From Promicromonospora sp. Populi (lineage in GTDB: Bacteria > Actinomycetota > Actinomycetes > Actinomycetales > Cellulomonadaceae), in NCBI RefSeq assembly GCF_041081105.1, contig NZ_CP163528.1, positions 1,736,001 to 1,800,000 of the forward strand: a stretch of DNA of 64,000 nucleotides, written 5' to 3'. The notes under the pieces were generated by a model, which was not told where the DNA came from, ran no database searches, and was given only the letters and a program-made list of their open reading frames with translations. Both the position numbers and the translations under genes were made by a program. This document shows, piece after piece, positions 62,712-64,000 of this stretch. Positions within the stretch are counted from its first letter, which is position 1, and every line of letters starts with the position of its first letter.

Positions 62712-62723
62712 CGAAACGTTTTG
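62712..62723. promoter_or_regulatory. Candidate LacI-type operator 1
   Basis: CGAAACGTTTTG, a near-palindrome centred on CG with one mismatched pair, similar to common actinobacterial LacI sites. 32 bp upstream of the ADP-ribosylglycohydrolase start. Confidence 0.6.
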
Positions 62724-62822
62724 CGTAACCCCCGCACCCGGAGCATCGTTGATAAACCGGGTGTTTGCCCAGGTGATGGCGCTTGTGCCTTGCGTCACAG
62801 GGGGCTTTTGGAGGATGATACT

Positions 62823-62836
62823 GCAAAACCTTTTGC
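62823..62836. promoter_or_regulatory. Candidate LacI-type operator 2
   Basis: GCAAAACCTTTTGC, perfect 6-bp arms around CC, 10 of 12 core bases shared with the site at 62712. Lies 49 bp upstream of the divergent lacI start. Confidence 0.68.
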
Positions 62837-62884
62837 GCGCATCTTAAAGCGCAGGGGGCCTACGAGGGGGCAAGGAGCAAGGCG

Positions 62885-63871
62885 ATGGTCGGGATCCGTG
62901 ACGTGGCCGAGGCCGCCGGCGTCAGCGTGTCGACCGTCTCGCAGGTCGTGACCGGCAAGCGTCCCGTCTCGGCAGCGACGCGAGCCCGCGTGGAGGCCGA
63001 GATCACCCGCCTCGGCTACCGCGCCCACCCCGGCGCGGTACAGCTCCGCGGAGGCCGGACCGGCACCATCGCGCTGATCGTGCCGACCCTGGAGAACCCC
63101 TTCTACCCGCTGGTCGCCGCCGGGATGCAGGACATACTCGTGCCCCACGACATCCTGCTGACCATCACCGACTCCAGCGGTATGGACCGTTCGTCGAAAG
63201 CCATCCACCGGCTCCTGTCGCGCCGGGTGGACGCGATGGTCGCCGCGCCATGGGGCCTGCCCGAGGCGAGCCTGGACGACCTGCGCGCCGCCGGCGTCCC
63301 GTTCGTCACCCTCGGCAAGGAGCCGCCCGGCGGCGGCGACTTCGTGCACACCGACGACGTCAGCGGTGCCCGCGTGATCACCACGCACCTGATCGAGCGG
63401 GGCCGGCGTCGGATCGCCTTCCTCGGCGGGGAGGAACCGCTGATCCCCACGCAGCAGCGCCTGGAGGGCTACCGGGCCGCGCTGCAGGCGGCCGGCCACC
63501 CGCTCCGGGACGACGACGTGGTGTTCGCGGAGTACACCCGCGAGGGCGGCCGCACCGGTGCCGCGATCCTGCTCGACCGCGACGACCGCCCCGACGCGAT
63601 AGTCGCTGCCAACGACCTGATAGCGATCGGCGTCCTGGACACGGCCCGCGCCCGTTCGCTCCGGGTCCCGGACGACCTCGCGCTGACCGGCTACGACGAC
63701 ATCGACGCGGCATCCCTCGTCAGCCCGCCGCTGACGACCATCCTCAACCCCGCTCGCGAGATCGGGCGCGCCTGCGCCCGCCTCCTGCTGGAGCGGCTAG
63801 ACGGCGAGGCCACCGACGTGGCCCGCGCCATAGCCCTGTCCACCCGGCTCGTAGTCCGTGACTCGAGCTGA
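62885..63871 (+). CDS. LacI-family transcriptional regulator
   Basis: 328 residues. The headpiece (VGIRDVAEAAGVSVSTVSQVVTGKRPVSAATRARVEAEI) has Gln-Val in the recognition-helix region where many relatives have Arg-Val. The sugar-binding core ends DLALTGYDDIDAASLVSPPLTTI. It probably controls itself and the divergent ADP-ribosylglycohydrolase pair through the two palindromes in between. ATG at 62885 preceded by GGAGCAAGGCG. A lipoprotein gene follows downstream. Confidence 0.93.
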   Translation: MVGIRDVAEAAGVSVSTVSQVVTGKRPVSAATRARVEAEITRLGYRAHPGAVQLRGGRTGTIALIVPTLENPFYPLVAAGMQDILVPHDILLTITDSSGMDRSSKAIHRLLSRRVDAMVAAPWGLPEASLDDLRAAGVPFVTLGKEPPGGGDFVHTDDVSGARVITTHLIERGRRRIAFLGGEEPLIPTQQRLEGYRAALQAAGHPLRDDDVVFAEYTREGGRTGAAILLDRDDRPDAIVAANDLIAIGVLDTARARSLRVPDDLALTGYDDIDAASLVSPPLTTILNPAREIGRACARLLLERLDGEATDVARAIALSTRLVVRDSS

Positions 63872-63927
63872 CCCACGTCCTTCCCATGACATCCTCCCGA
63901 AAACCTCGACGCGAGAGAGACACCCCC

Positions 63928-64000
63928 TTGAGAATCACGAAGCGCGCACTGGTCCCTGTCAGCGCTGTCGCCGCGGTCACGGTCGCCCTGGCCGGTTGCG
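63928..64000 (+). CDS. Start of a lipoprotein, probably an ABC substrate-binding protein (cut by window end)
   Basis: Only 24 codons are visible: a TTG start giving MRITKRALVPVSAVAAVTVA and then LAGC, a full lipoprotein signal with lipobox. GAGAGAG lies upstream. The position after a LacI gene suggests a sugar-binding protein, but nothing beyond the signal can be read. Confidence 0.65.
   Translation, partial: MRITKRALVPVSAVAAVTVALAGC

Noticed and set aside
1..64000. tRNA, rRNA or riboswitch
   Set aside because: No cloverleaf-like sequence, conserved rRNA stretch or known riboswitch core was recognised on either strand by reading; a covariance-model search was not possible.

Overview
The window comes from a high-GC actinobacterium. 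GTG starts and 1-20 nt gene overlaps are common, SD sequences are AGGAGG-like, and it carries a DUF222/13E12-type HNH endonuclease, a CGNR regulator, a DtxR/IdeR-type iron box and LacI/IclR-controlled sugar loci. The glycan-degradation content fits Micrococcales such as Promicromonosporaceae or Cellulomonadaceae; that placement is inference. No tRNA, rRNA, CRISPR array or insertion sequence was seen.

Layout. 0-13.5 kb: an uronate (pectin-derived) catabolic island on the minus strand. kduI, kduD, a ribose-type ABC importer (lipoprotein, permease, ATPase, second permease), an aldehyde dehydrogenase and a secreted ThuA/galactose-oxidase-like multidomain protein all point away from a divergent IclR regulator, with two GTTC-N8-GAAC-type dyads between. 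13.5-19.5 kb: MarR plus a paired SMR efflux pump, a Tat-exported metallophosphoesterase, three small membrane or secreted unknowns, and an ArfB-like peptide-release factor. 19.5-29.2 kb: an alpha-galactoside-type operon (six-hairpin glycosidase, lipoprotein, MalF/MalG-type permeases, GH36-type alpha-galactosidase) with its LacI regulator and a divergent GH63-like hydrolase. 29.2-33.6 kb: msrA, a glyoxalase pseudogene, tyrA, a divergent pheA and a lytic transglycosylase lipoprotein. 33.6-39 kb: DUF4190-like protein, CGNR regulator, HNH endonuclease and a frameshifted terpene-cyclase-fold protein. 39-43.3 kb: an iron-siderophore importer under an iron box. 43.4-52.8 kb: kinase-like protein, RhaM-like mutarotase, Nudix, LRR-like protein, bicovalent FAD oxidase, GH95 fucosidase, PH-like protein and an alpha/beta hydrolase. 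52.8-56.4 kb: a second ribose-type ABC importer. 56.6-64 kb: coiled-coil protein, MFS transporter, LysR-SDR pair, two ADP-ribosylglycohydrolases, divergent LacI and the start of a lipoprotein.

The most unusual feature is a recurring pattern of short tandem duplications (11-26 bp units). At least ten gene ends carry direct repeats that include the stop codon itself (aldehyde dehydrogenase, arfB, two ABC binding proteins, a glycosidase, lacI, GH63-like, msrA, tyrA, pheA, lytic transglycosylase). Many unit lengths are not multiples of three, so the copied stop codons fall in more than one reading frame. Inside genes the same kind of repeat is found only in multiples of three.

Three genes (ThuA/galactose oxidase, cyclase-fold, fused FecCD permease) are clearly split by single frameshifts, and a fourth permease probably is. 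These may be real or assembly errors in GC-rich DNA.
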